Assembly: GCA_964020085.1 (NCBI GenBank)
Contig: OZ026596.1
Location: 32,036,022 to 32,100,021 of the forward strand
Reading direction: 5' to 3'
Source of the DNA: Micromussa lordhowensis
Lineage: Eukaryota; Cnidaria; Anthozoa; Scleractinia; Lobophylliidae
DNA: 64,000 nt
Shown: piece by piece, positions 1 through 10,603 of the stretch
How the letters are laid out: the number at the start of each line of letters is the position of its first letter
How positions within the stretch are numbered: the first letter of the stretch is position 1
The notes under the pieces: model-generated
What the model was told of the DNA's origin: nothing
What the model saw: only the letters and a program-made list of their open reading frames with translations
Database searches by the model: none
Position numbers and translations under genes: made by a program

Positions 1-876
1 ACTAAACTTGTCCGACAAATATGAGGACAGATGATTTACCATCAAGTCGACAATTGGCTTAGCCGGCGACATTTTGACAAGTTTACTGAGTAATCTTTAG
101 AAAACGACACTCCAGAAGTAAATTTTACATGCAATTCGGCAAAAACTTATCAGCTGAGTATATATTTTTTTCATTGTTTACAACGTTCAGAACGTATCCC
201 TAACCTTTAATTTATGATAAGCTGACCAGTAACATAATAAATATTATCACAATAAAAATAATAAAAATCCCAATTTTATATTTTGCAATTTTTTTCTTTC
301 ACTATTTCAAAAATCTCCCCAGTGCCTTTAATCTGAATGGTTACACGATAGAATTTAATCGATAGACGAAAAAGTTACAATCATTACCACATGCATGTAC
401 TGCTAAATAGCTTTCATTTGATTTAATGGTCACACACTATAGGGTTTCATCCACCGGCTTGAAAGGTCGACGGTGAACCAGGAATGAATAGGTTAACAAT
501 AATTTCTAACCAATAACCATTTTTCTTAGATTTCACAGAAAATGAATGGATGGAACAAGCTCTACGTTAGTACATTAACTATCTCTTTAGCGATAACTTT
601 AATTTCTTCTCTTCTTTTGGTTTTCTTTTTTCATTTCTTCTAATGGAGAATCGTTGTGTCGAAAGGGCAGCGAGATTATTCTATCACCGAAAGTGCATGA
701 TTCGGAAACTGTTGTGTTATTAAAATGTGTAGCACTGCGATTTCTTCCTTTCAATTGACTTCTGAAAGAGATGTTCGTCGACTGCAGTATTAATAATAAT
801 AATCTAGTAATAATCAATCAAATGATTATATCTAACTTTTTTATTAAGTTGCTATTAATTTTTCCATTATCCGCAG
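1..876. other. AT-rich stretch without a recognisable gene
   Basis: No ORF with protein-family features was found. The last bases before 877 form a good splice acceptor (pyrimidine-rich tract then CCGCAG). This stretch may therefore hold the 5' UTR exon and first intron of the peptide gene that follows. Confidence 0.4.
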
Positions 877-3263
877 GAAAAATGGATACTATGTCGAAAA
901 ATAATTACTTGAGAGGCATTACCTTAAGATTAACTCTCTTACTCTTTATCCTCTGTTGGTTATTAGTAGTACGATCTTACGAATAGCTCCAAGTTAAACT
1001 GTGCATCATCTCGAAAATGAAACTGGCAATTTGGTTACATATACAACACTCAGTCGCTTAGCACTGACTTTGCTTTAGTATCCATTTTGGCTTTTCAACT
1101 CAAACCAGGAAAGGAGTGTAAGAAATTTATAAAAGTCTTGATTCTTATTTATAGGAGAACAAGCTGAAGACGCCGAACTTGGTAAGTCGATGATCTTTTC
1201 ATTCCATTTTGTTGAAGTAATAAAGCTTGAAGTTCGAAAAGTGGGAGTGTTGCTCCAATCTCTCGCCTAACAATAAAATGATTCACAATAAATGCGCCCA
1301 TAGTTTCAAACTTAGAGCAGCCAGAAATGAATGGTGAATACTGGCAGCAAACTAAAACTTGAACTAGAACTAAAGAACTACGTAAACCATAGCATATTTT
1401 GAGCGTCAACTTCATTCGCAAGGATATCTGGAATTGTTCGAGTGTTTAACTAGATGACGCCTTTCGTTTTGTTTGTTTGTTTGTTTGCTTCACTGAAATC
1501 AGAATTCCAAACCCAGTAAGTTGTAATATTCCCCGGTCAGTGTACTAGAGAAGCCGCGAACAACCAAACTTATGTGGTCATTTTTACTGACCACCATGTT
1601 AAATTTTCCTGCTCCATGATCCCACAAGCGTTTGCGCTCCCAAGTTTCTCCATGAAGTGACGTATAGCATGGCCACTTAACTTTCGGTTGTTTTCTAAAA
1701 GTTTAAAAGATCTGGAAAATGTGCAACTCGGCAAGAATAGCTGCTTTAATCCGATATCTATTTAAAGTACAGTAATTGTAATTTCAGTTGTTGTACATTT
1801 GACATTTCAGCTACCCGCAGTAAGGTGAATTGTGAAGAACTCGTACTGTTAAAGCATTATCATGTCGATCTCAAAACTAGTCACATTGGCTGTAATCAAG
1901 TAACCCAGAAACGTGAGTGGAAGGTTTTTTTTATCAGTGAATAAACGATTAAATACTCAGCTGATAGTAGGTAACGCAACGCTTTCTGTGTGGGAGACTG
2001 GGGATAAGCGTTGTGTGACGCAAATAACGGTTGTTGATGAATCTGAATTTGTCGGAAAGTAATTAGTTTACATAAAAAATGTCAATAAAGGAGAAAAGAG
2101 AAATCTTGATGCATATTAGAAAAGAAGAACGGGCGTAGGGAAGTAAAGTTATTTGTTTGTTCAATTCACCATTCAGGCCTCAAGAAACATATAATTTTAA
2201 TTCATTGCTCAGATCCACGTTGTTAATTTATTATTTTTCTGCAATTATTTTTGCCGTACCTTTTTTAACAAAATGATATATTCTTTTTGTTTCATTTTTT
2301 CATCTATAGGCGCCTCCAACCTGCTTGCAAGAGAGTTTAAAAAAAGAGGTAATTGTGCTTCTCAGTGAATGCCACTTTTCACTTGATTTCAGAAATGGCG
2401 GACAAGTAGTCCTATTTTCGTATTTTCGCAATGAATCTGAAACGGCTTATTTATTTCATATGCCACAGAAAGACTAACTGATTGAAGTATTAAGTTGTAA
2501 ACTATAAAGGACTTCAAAGAATCGGTTGAAGTATGACAAATGATGTTAAAAAGATTATGATGATTGCAACATATTGAAAACTGGTACGTCCGCACTTTGT
2601 CCGTAACTTCCCTCAAAACCGGAAACGAGCAATTTTCCGTAAGATTTCTGTTAAGGTAGCCGTCAAGAATTCTCAGAACTGATGTCCAGTCCTCAGGGGA
2701 GTCATTTTCAAGCCTTTTGCATTAATTCCCAATTCTAATTTTGGCATTTACTGATCCTTATCTTTTCCCATTTTTTGCAGAATTTGATTACGACACGGCT
2801 CGTTATGGTAAGATATATTTGGTTCGCTCTTCACATGATAGTGTTCTTTACTATAACATATATTAATTTACTCCTTCTCAAGCTCATTGGTAATTCATCA
2901 GGTTAAATCAAAGGAAATCATGACCGTGACGGTGGTTGGATATCTGATCGCAATTGTAGCATTTGAAGTACTAAACTCTCTTTCCTGATCGCCGAAATTT
3001 TTTAACGTTGGTTGTGAGAATTTTGTGGTAAATCCAAACAAAATGCAAATTTATTGTTGATTAATTCAATTATTCTCCTAACCTAACCATTTTTTTTTGA
3101 TCGTGCATTATAACTGTAGGAAGAATTCAGTCACTGATCATGTCTGTTCTTTGACTTTCTTTCAGGCCGTGAGTTTAGCGCCTGTTGCAGCCCGGGATGT
3201 GATTGGTTGCTTGATTACTTGGAAATCGATTCCTCTGTAGTGAAATGCCTCGACCGCAAATGA
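877..3263 (+). CDS. Candidate insulin/relaxin-superfamily-like secreted peptide precursor (multi-exon)
   Basis: Exons read by eye: 877-~965 (start codon 882, hydrophobic signal-like N-terminus with a leucine-rich core), 1155-1181, 1811-1912, 2310-2348, 2781-2807 and 3166-3263 (TGA). The last three introns are all phase 1 and the joined frame stays open. The predicted peptide has six cysteines: one pair spaced C-x19-C in exon 1811-1912, then CC-x3-C-x15-C in the last exon. Between them lie dibasic sites (QKR, FKKR), as expected for an excised connecting peptide. CC-x3-C plus a phase-1 intron in the linker is typical of insulin/relaxin peptides, but both Cys spacings are longer than canonical (x11 and x8), so the family call is tentative. 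The join of the signal exon to 1155 is unresolved, because the visible GT donors do not give a clean frame. Alternatives are another cysteine-rich hormone or a decayed first exon. AATAAA follows at 3443. Confidence 0.5.
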
Positions 3264-3442
3264 AGCCATTTTTGTCCAAAATTACTAAAGGAGACAAAAC
3301 AAGAACACTAAGCGACCCTGTGAATCTTGCAACTTAATAATGTAATTAGTATGAGATGTGTGCACGTTGAGGGTTTCCATGGTAGCCAGATTTAATTATT
3401 GAAATCAATTTCATGTTGTACAGAACTATCACTTGAAAATTA

Positions 3443-3448
3443 AATAAA
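3443..3448 (+). terminator. Poly(A) signal AATAAA of the peptide gene
   Basis: An AATAAA hexamer lies 180 bases after the TGA at 3263 on the same strand. It is the likely cleavage signal of the six-cysteine peptide transcript. Confidence 0.5.
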
Positions 3449-4656
3449 CTATATCACAGTCAACGGAGAATTTGCACCTCTGCTGTTTCTTCTTAAGGTG
3501 CGGATGGGGGGCGGGGGGGAAGCGCGGTGTTGCCAGACGGGAAAGTACAGGGGATTGATTGGATGTTAAATTACGAAACTGCTAAATTGATATGACTTCT
3601 TCAAGTGGGACAACTCCTTAGGGCGACTTTGCTAACTTGTTTGGTCAAAATAGCGCTAAAAGTATGACGAAGTACTTTCGATCAATGACCAAGATATTTA
3701 AAACAGGAACCCATTACAAAGAGCGTGAAATTCCCATGCTTAGCCTATGTCACTGCATTTTAACAGACCGTTCTATTTCTAGGACACTTTCCCGCGAAAT
3801 AGGTCAGTTCTGGTCTACATAAGCGCGCATCAGTAAGGAAAATAATGGATTACTTCACATCTGGAACCCATCACCCATTCACTTTTTGCACGGTAAATAT
3901 AATTGTAAATAGTACAACCCGCCTAGATTAGCTCTGCTATAAGCGGGTTTGTAATCCTTTAAAGTGTAAAATTCAAATGATAATAATAAATGGTAATCAT
4001 TGGTAATCACTTCGCCCGATGAAATGATGATTTCCGTTAAAACTTAAGTCCGGGCTTGTGATTGGTCACTGAGGTTCCTGCCCGGGTCTTAATTCCCGGT
4101 AATCAAGCTATAAAATAGATAGGTCTGTGAAAACGCCGTGACAGGAATATGGGGTAGTTACACACTCTTAGTGATGGGCTCTTGTTAAAAGTAATTTGCT
4201 AGAGGGAGAGAAAATTGTAATTTGTTTGCAGTTAGACACAAGGTCAGAACTTTGAAACGTCTGCTCGCCGACATGTGATTTGTGTAGGGGAATCCTTGTT
4301 TACAATATTTGCTTCATTAGCATAAGCAATTCAGTTTTTGATGGAGTTACAAATAAATCAGTTCTGAATATTGAAAGGTCATAGTACGATTAACTCTGCC
4401 AGTGAATATGAGCCTGATGTATTGAATACTTTTTGTGCAACACGGGTTTAAAAACTCAAAATTTAGCAAAAAATATATGAGCTCATTAGCGCTTTTGCCA
4501 CCCAGAAATTTTGCAGTTTTTGAAAGACAATTTCTCCTTGAATATTACACCCAAAGAGCTAAAAATGGCACCATGTACTAAGTTTCACTAGCTGTTTAGC
4601 TGCGTGAAGTCAATTCATATCTAACATGTTGCCTTCTGTACGCAAAGCCGTATGCA

Positions 4657-4688
<32 letters not shown>

Positions 4689-5112
4689 TGAATCCGCCTA
4701 TAGGTAATGATGGTATGAATGCGAGCGCAATTTAGGATTTACTCTACTCGTGAAAAACTCTCTCAAAATTGTATGAACCTTTAATATATGACTGAGAAAT
4801 TGCGAACGTGCGCGAGTTAATTTCTACTGCAGATCAAATTAATATTCAACGATAAATTGGCCTGCTCTTAGCCAATCACAATGAATAAATTTTCTCGGTC
4901 CAGTAATAATCATGTTAAAACACCTCTAACGCCTGCAGCGCACTATTGTAATAACTCATAAGACCAGACATTTATGTTCAGGACTGTATTGATATAAACA
5001 TACCTGCTAGCATTAAACCTTTCGAATTCATCCTCACGATATAGACCCTCCCTTTAGGCCCTAAAAATACTGTGTTGGACTAGTTTCCAGTCCACATGAA
5101 AAATAAAAACCA
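3449..5112. other. Intergenic; probable 3' end of a retroelement near 3.9 kb
   Basis: No gene recognised. Around 3910-4000 there is a short hairpin (AACCCGC ... GCGGGTT) followed by an ATAATAATAA-rich tail. This arrangement is seen at 3' ends of non-LTR elements in invertebrate genomes, but the family is not identified. A TATA-like CTATAAAATAG lies near 4108 with no convincing coding sequence after it. Confidence 0.3.
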
Positions 5113-5352
5113 GGGCCGGGTTGTTCAATGCCTGGCCAGCTAACTCAGGGTTAGCGTGAATTTTGAGTTTGAATTTGCAACTGTTTGGTGAGTTTTTCTG
5201 TTTACATTGTTTATCCTTCGGTTTTGAGTTTGAATAATCTCTGACTACCAAAACCACAAGCAGTGAAAAACATTTTTAAACAAGAAAAATGAATACTTCG
5301 GTTAACTTTTAATCCTGGGTTAGCGTTAACTGGCTTTCGAACAACCCGGCCC
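5113..5352. mobile_element. MITE, family with GGGCCGGGTTGTTC termini (copy 1)
   Basis: A 240-bp unit with terminal inverted repeats: it starts GGGCCGGGTTGTTC and ends GAACAACCCGGCCC, and the inner AACCCAGG/CCTGGGTT segments also pair. It encodes nothing. A second copy of the same length lies at 50739-50978. No clear target-site duplication was seen. Confidence 0.75.
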
Positions 5353-5839
5353 AGCATCCTCTAGTGCAACGGGATCAACAATTCCCCCCTCTCTCTCCTC
5401 CCTCCTCCCCCTAACGGCACGCAACAACTACAATGTCTATTTTTCTTTGGCTTCATCTGTGTTTCTTCTTTTTTAATGAAGCCATGCAATTCTCAGCAAA
5501 ATTTAAAACAAATCGAGATTAGCTGTGGCTGTGTGTGCCAGTTAGTCCGAGTTTGACTTTAGATTTTCGACGCATGCCAACATTGAATATCAGCGAAGCC
5601 AAAGGTTTTCCCAGCGATAATTGCACAAAAGAAGAGGCTTTGCAAATAACACTATAGCTTGCATTTATTTATTAATTCCGATGTAAGAACACTATCACGA
5701 TCTTACAGTTCTTTCTGAATGTCTTTTACAAGGTGTCTTACAAAAAACAATACATCGGGCTTTGCAAGAATTCTACATTGTGATAGCAAGCTGCTGATAC
5801 GTTTATGACTCTTTGGCTTTTATAGTTTCAACGCAGAAT

Positions 5840-7577
5840 TTATTCCCCTCCACACGTGCTTTGACACTCGCTCAATGATCCAAAGTTGTTGTTGTTCCCT
5901 GAACACCCGCCATAAATAAACACCTTGCACTTTCCTTCATGTTGGTCGAAGTAATACCTTCTAAAATATGCCATACATGGACCAGACTCTTTGTCCAAAC
6001 TACAGAAGCCGGGAGAGGCTTCGGCAAGTCCTGCATGGAGCAAAACAACAGACTTATTTAAAACTTCTCAATGTTTTAATACTCTTGTAACATTAAAACA
6101 TTCTGGCTCGATATGGGTTACCAAATTCCATTGGATGAAATGAAATGAAATACAAAACTGTCTTAAGAGACATTTCTTCATCTTTGCGGCGAATAACAAT
6201 TTAAGATACGGATTCCCTGTAAAGTAAAGTAAAGTAAAGTAAAACCTTTATTCTAGTGTCGATGTATTTAGCCTAGATAGACTAATTGGGGACACACACA
6301 TAAAAAAAAATATATGCTACTTATGAAATTAAAATATTTACAAGAAAATGATTAAAATTAAGGAATATGGGCGATCCTATATAGCTTATGTACGAGATAA
6401 AATTTAAAATTAAAGAATAAAATAATTCTATTGACTACAAAGATTACAGCAATTGCTGTTATTAGTTAAAAGGTCGGCCAGGTTCAGTTTTCTTATTTTG
6501 TTTATAAAAACATGTAAACTGGGCGAATCTCTTTGATTGTCAGTAAGTTTTGACCATAAGAATGGCCCGAGATATCTAACAGAATGCTTGCCATAACGTA
6601 TAGTTTCAAAACGTGGTAATTTTTCCTACTTAGATCTCTTCTATTTGCAATTTCTTTGCGTTATTGCATTAATTTTCCTGCTGGTCATGCCAAGACCTTT
6701 AAATGCACTTGGCACAGATGGGATTGAAGGAGTAGGACGAAAGATAGCAGACAAATAGGCGCAAATCAATATGAGAATAAGGTTGAATAATACAACTGAA
6801 ACCCGTTGTCTGGAGCTCTCAACGGAAACAAAAAAAGTTCGAGATGGCCGGGAGTTTGATAGTCAATGACTGAAGAAGAATTAATATTCAAGGAAATATG
6901 TCTTAAGTTGAAGATACCGAGGACAACTAAATTGAATTTACTGGCGTTTTACTGTGATAAATACAACCTCTTCTCCATTCCCCATGTCCCTTGTCCTCCC
7001 CTTTCTCGAAAAAAATCCAAGCCTACTGAAATCCCCCGTGTCGAAAATTATAAACTCGGTTATCTCCTTCAAAAAGACGTCTAAAGAAATGTTTTTACGC
7101 TAAGATACTACCACTGTCGTTCATTGATTTATCGAACCTTTCGAAGATGCTGTCTTTAAGTACTGCACTAAGACTCTGGTGAAAATCGGCAGTCTAATGT
7201 TTTAACATCAAGGCAAAAGACTAGCATTTACTAATAATTTTCAACTACAACAACAAGACTTGGCCATGTCAATGCTCTCAATTTGTATAAAGAATGTCCG
7301 ATCTTAACCATATTCAGCGACATCGTGTGTTGTTATCTCTTGATCAAGATTATGAGCAGCTTCTCGAATCGGAACTCAGTTTGCAGGGAGATAATCATTG
7401 AGAAACGGAGTTCAAGACAAACTGAATAAACATTCAAGTGTAGGCACAGGATTGTACATAAATATCGCTGAAATTGCTTGGTTTAAAACCTACAAAGTTT
7501 GGCTGTCATAGCCCGAACTTACCGCAGACGACGACAAAGAAAACTATCGTCGGTAATAGAGCCACAGAAATCCTCAT
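5840..7577 (-). CDS. Secreted single-domain Kunitz (BPTI-type) protein, two exons
   Basis: Exon 1 is 7523-7577 (ATG; signal peptide with hydrophobic core [11 protein letters not shown]). Exon 2 is 5840-6030. The donor GTAAGT and acceptor ATGCAG join in phase 1, giving 81 residues. The mature part is one Kunitz domain with six cysteines in the usual order, including GPC before the reactive bond, YGGC and the final C-x3-C. At the P1 position (after GPC) it has Met followed by Ala. A trypsin-type inhibitor would have Lys or Arg there, so elastase- or chymotrypsin-like targets, or a non-inhibitory role, are possible. In cnidarians such proteins occur both as protease inhibitors and as venom-type channel ligands, and sequence alone does not separate these. 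A TATA box lies ~90 bp upstream. A LINE remnant sits in the intron. Confidence 0.88.
6219..6640 (-). mobile_element. 3' end of a non-LTR retrotransposon (LINE) with C-terminal RT remnant
   Basis: On the minus strand an open segment ends at a TAG (6428-6430). It carries the familiar LINE C-terminal pattern: FETIRYG, then [13 protein letters not shown], then a Leu-rich stretch and a terminal CCNLC. Downstream on the same strand is an AATAAA followed by a (TTTAC)n tail at 6222-6243, as expected for a 3' terminus. It is 5'-truncated and lies in the Kunitz intron in the same orientation. Confidence 0.75.
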
Positions 7578-7664
7578 TTTACTTCAATTCTCTCTCGCAA
7601 CGGTCGTAGTTATTGTGTTTGAAGATCACGTATAACAAAGAACGGCAGGTCTGGATGTCAGCAC

Positions 7665-7672
7665 TATTTATA
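7665..7672 (-). promoter_or_regulatory. TATA box of the Kunitz gene
   Basis: Minus-strand TATAAATA lies 88-95 bases upstream of the start codon at 7577. This leaves room for a short 5' UTR. Confidence 0.55.
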
Positions 7673-7735
7673 GATTCAAATGGTGACGGTTTGGCTAATT
7701 ACTATACAAACCCAGCCGTTCGGGTGTTGCCAAAC

Positions 7736-8264
7736 AAAGTGAAAGTGTCCGTGACGTGATGTAAAAGCACCCAAGCATTTTGCATATCAATTTCAAAAAG
7801 TTTAAGCAAGAGCCAGAATGTAACACAAGGTAAAGAGAAAAGTTTTTTTCCGAAGTTATAAAAGAGTTTGCAATAATTTGTAAGATATATTTAGCATTAA
7901 AAACTGGCTGAATAAATAAGTGTCACTCCTATAAAGTGGCACCTACTCCTCACTTTTAAATTTACTTATTATATGGCTTGCGTTTGTAGCCGATATAACG
8001 CGAGCTCTGATTGGCTAATGATAGGGCATTATTCTCCCGAAATTCCCCACGCCTCTTGTGGAAACCCCTGGATACAAGTGAAACGGGTCAATTTTACATT
8101 AGGAAGAAGTACACAATTGTGGGACAAATGTAAATCTGCTATGCAAGTCACGGAATTCAAAATTTATAAACAAAAGGCGGCGGGGAGAATTTCCGTGCTG
8201 AGCAATTGAAACGGAGAAAATGGCTTAGAGAAAAATAACGAAAAAAAAAACAAACTTTATTTTA
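7736..8264 (+). repeat. 529-bp direct repeat, copy 1 (left of the TIR element)
   Basis: This block is nearly identical to 13509-14037 in the same orientation. Shared landmarks are AAAGTGAAAGTGTCCGTGAC at the start, a GAGCTCTGATTGGCT stretch, and an A-rich run before CTTTATTT at the end. The 78-codon ORF inside it (7973-8209) has no protein-family features and is not kept intact in copy 2. It may be a dispersed repeat or a remnant of an older element split by an insertion. Confidence 0.8.
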
Positions 8265-8516
8265 GCGAGTTGTGGTTTTCACTTAAATGATAATATTCAC
8301 CATTGTCCCATGACTGAGTGTCACGCGTTTTGGTTATGGTTTCAAACTTATGTCATGTAATTTGGGCTTTTTTTAACCCCGATTGGTTCATGAAAATATC
8401 TGTTAAGTTTTATCTGAACTCTCAGCTTTGCTGACGAGAGAGAGACAGAGTGAATATTATTCGGCTTAGCTAACTGCTCGAGTTTTCCGCTCCGTTAGTC
8501 ACGCACTGAACTCTTC

Positions 8517-8797
8517 TTTCAACCCTAGATTTGCATACAAACTCCAACGGAAAAGCCCATGGGACAGCTCTACCATTGAAATTACAACAATAGAATATCA
8601 GACCGCTAATTAATTGTCAACACGCGACAATAAATATTTTTCAGACAACGCGTTTTCTTAACAGACTTTATTGCTTGTTATTAGCGAATACAAAAAAATA
8701 ATACACACAGATTTGAAATGAATACACCAAAATTACAACTACAAAATGTTTATGAGTAAAGTATCAGAAAATTAGGATGCAATCAATCGTCTTCATC
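8517..8797 (+). repeat. Left terminal inverted repeat of the virus-like element
   Basis: It matches the reverse complement of 12976-13259 over ~281 bp with only a few differences, from TTTCAACCCTAG at the outer edge to GTCTTCATC at the inner edge. A minus-strand AATAAA (8667-8672) inside it can polyadenylate the three leftward genes. Confidence 0.92.
8667..8672 (-). terminator. Poly(A) signal supplied by the left TIR
   Basis: TTTATT on the plus strand is AATAAA for the leftward transcripts. The mirror copy in the right TIR serves the rightward gene. Confidence 0.55.
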
Positions 8798-8844
8798 TTC
8801 GCTTGGATAATGAGTCCTTTTTAAAGTTTTTGAATCAATGTGTT

Positions 8845-9627
8845 TCACTGCATGGCAGTCAGCGCACCAAATAAATCCGTCAGCCAAGTGTTTAATTTAC
8901 GATCAACAGGAATTTGATGTGCACATATCGGACAAATCCTATAACCATCTTGCCAGAAACATCTAGGGCACTTGACTACTGCTCTTTCGTAAACGTTCTC
9001 TCCGTTGCAATAGTAGCAAGGACCTTTTACTTTAAGCAAAATCTCTGAACTTGCGGTTTCTTCTTCGTCTGAATTTCCTTCAGGTTCCAGATCTGGGTTT
9101 TCCGATTCTTGATCACTAATTTCAGAGGCTGTCTCTGTGTCATCTTCCATATCACTGCTTTCGGAGACCATTTCTTTATCACCGGCCTCACTGTTTTTAT
9201 CGTGATAGGCTTGTTCTTTTTCCAATAGTTCTGCCAAAATTCTCTTATTCTGTATCAAACGCTTATTGATTCCTAACTCTGCCAACCCATCTATAAATGT
9301 TTTGAGGGCGCGGGGTTTAACAATATCGTCGTTATGGGGGAGTAACACATATTCGACCAGCTCTGAAATGTTCGTCACTGGTATTATTCGCTGGTTTCGG
9401 AGTAACTGTTTGCGAGGTGTCCAAAACAAGATATCTTTGGAAGCCGCCATGCTGTGTAATAGATCGGAGGCCTTTTGTCGAGAAACGAGTTGGGAAAGAC
9501 TTTCTAAAACATCTTTAATTCGAGGTTCTTCGTTATCGCTTTCGTCGTTTTCACTTGCGTTGGTGCCTTCATAATCACTCTCTTCCTCTTCATCCCAGTC
9601 GGCTTTTCTCTTCATATTGTCCAGCAC
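8845..9627 (-). CDS. Acidic zinc-ribbon protein of the virus-like element
   Basis: 260 residues, no introns. The N-terminus (first ~35 residues) and the stretch around residues 145-195 are very rich in Glu, Asp and Ser. A central conserved-looking region (about 65-135) contains WTPRKQLLRNQR and NISELVEYVLLP. The C-terminus carries three CxxC pairs (CYYC, CPRC, CPIC) in ~35 residues, a likely zinc-binding ribbon. The middle region recalls a protein recurrent in Polinton-like elements of invertebrates, but I cannot name its function. It starts 60 bp after the stop of the preceding gene on the same strand, and its stop lies just inside the TIR. A role in nucleic-acid binding or late transcription is only a guess. 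Confidence 0.7.
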   Translation of the reverse strand: MLDNMKRKADWDEEEESDYEGTNASENDESDNEEPRIKDVLESLSQLVSRQKASDLLHSMAASKDILFWTPRKQLLRNQRIIPVTNISELVEYVLLPHNDDIVKPRALKTFIDGLAELGINKRLIQNKRILAELLEKEQAYHDKNSEAGDKEMVSESSDMEDDTETASEISDQESENPDLEPEGNSDEEETASSEILLKVKGPCYYCNGENVYERAVVKCPRCFWQDGYRICPICAHQIPVDRKLNTWLTDLFGALTAMQ

Positions 9628-9686
9628 TCGCGAACGTCAAGAACCGACTGATTATACCACAGACTAGGTCGCGACGTTTTATAACA

Positions 9687-10070
9687 TTAGGTTAGAACTG
9701 GGATTAGCAAATCTTGTATAAATCCTCCACCTTCTTGAGCAAGGGTTTGCTTCTTTGTCTTGTAAGGAACACTTGATTGAACGAGACTAACAAGGGCATC
9801 TATATGCTTTTTTAAGTTGCGCTTCACTTCCTTAGAGACCGGTATGTTCCCATGACACAGATTAAAAAGAATTTGAACTAATGCGTGTATCTGTTCTGGG
9901 GTGGCTGTCTCTAGAAGAAACTGACGCTGATGTTCTGGGCAACAAGTTAAGAGATGAAGGAAAGGTAGATTGTTCTTTACTACTCGAGACATGGTCGTAA
10001 AATGATTAAAGATGACAGGTATCAGTAGTTTATAATTTTGCCAGGGAGTCCCACTTAAATTTACGACCAA
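9687..10070 (-). CDS. Small conserved Polinton/adintovirus-type protein
   Basis: Up to 127 residues. An internal Met (codon at 9992-9990, reading MSRVVKNNLPFLHLL) gives a 101-residue form that I think is the real start, because similar proteins of these elements begin there. Recognisable features are a helical region (ATPEQIHALVQI), then GNIPVSKEVKRNLKKH, a KTKKQ stretch, and a C-terminus with a Gly triplet followed by FIQDLLIPVL. This pattern recurs beside capsid-gene clusters in Polinton-like elements. Its role is unknown; a hydrophobic tail that could associate with membrane or capsid is an inference. The long form overlaps the upstream gene by 10 bp. Confidence 0.65.
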   Translation of the reverse strand: MVVNLSGTPWQNYKLLIPVIFNHFTTMSRVVKNNLPFLHLLTCCPEHQRQFLLETATPEQIHALVQILFNLCHGNIPVSKEVKRNLKKHIDALVSLVQSSVPYKTKKQTLAQEGGGFIQDLLIPVLT

Positions 10071-10486
10071 AGTTGAAAGTCGTCTTGGTCTTGATCCAAC
10101 ACAACTGTTTTTGGTTTCTTGAACGGGGGTAAACCACGAAACTGCACTTTTCTTTTTGTAGCTTTTCTACCACTCCCAGCCTGAGGTACTAGTCCACGAA
10201 TAGCTTCTTTACTACGCTTTGCCAGCGCTGTTTTAACATTATTTCCTTCCAGAACATCTTGAGCCACTTGGGCTCCGGTTTGTAACGCCTTTTTGCCCAG
10301 TACTTTAGCACCTTGTTGTAAATGAGGCATCGCCCAACGGAAAAGACCTTTAAATATGGAACCTAAGCCATATCCCTGCTGAAATCGAGCACCGTGAAAA
10401 GCCGGTAAATTACCCCTTTTTTGCTTAGCTTGGTTTAAATAGTATTCTTCATACAACTTGTGATTTGGAGTATACAGTTTCCGCAT
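10061..10486 (-). CDS. Basic glycine-rich protein, adenovirus pX/pVI-like minor capsid or core type
   Basis: 141 residues, first gene of the leftward set. Residues 38-54 contain GYGLGSIFKGLFRW, an amphipathic Gly/aromatic segment, followed by an Ala/Gly/Lys helix region (58-85). A basic patch is at ~104-127 (GSGRKATKRK and PPFKKPKT), and the tail is acidic. Adintoviruses and Polintons encode comparable pX/pVI-like proteins thought to act in membrane disruption or DNA condensation in particles. Assignment here is by pattern only. A TATA box lies ~95 bp upstream of the ATG. Confidence 0.62.
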   Translation of the reverse strand: MRKLYTPNHKLYEEYYLNQAKQKRGNLPAFHGARFQQGYGLGSIFKGLFRWAMPHLQQGAKVLGKKALQTGAQVAQDVLEGNNVKTALAKRSKEAIRGLVPQAGSGRKATKRKVQFRGLPPFKKPKTVVLDQDQDDFQLWS

Positions 10487-10577
10487 CGCGTTTAAAGGTT
10501 TGCTGTTCTGCTCTGACGAAAGTGAAGTGTAAGCAACACGTTCCCAAACTCAGTGGCAGTGATACTCCTGTGTCGTG

Positions 10578-10584
10578 CTTTATA
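10578..10584 (-). promoter_or_regulatory. TATA box for the leftward genes of the element
   Basis: Minus-strand TATAAAG lies ~95 bp upstream of the ATG at 10486. A CA dinucleotide ~30 bp downstream (around 10554) could be the start site. Confidence 0.5.
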
Positions 10585-10603
10585 TGGTTTTCGATATGGT
10601 GAT

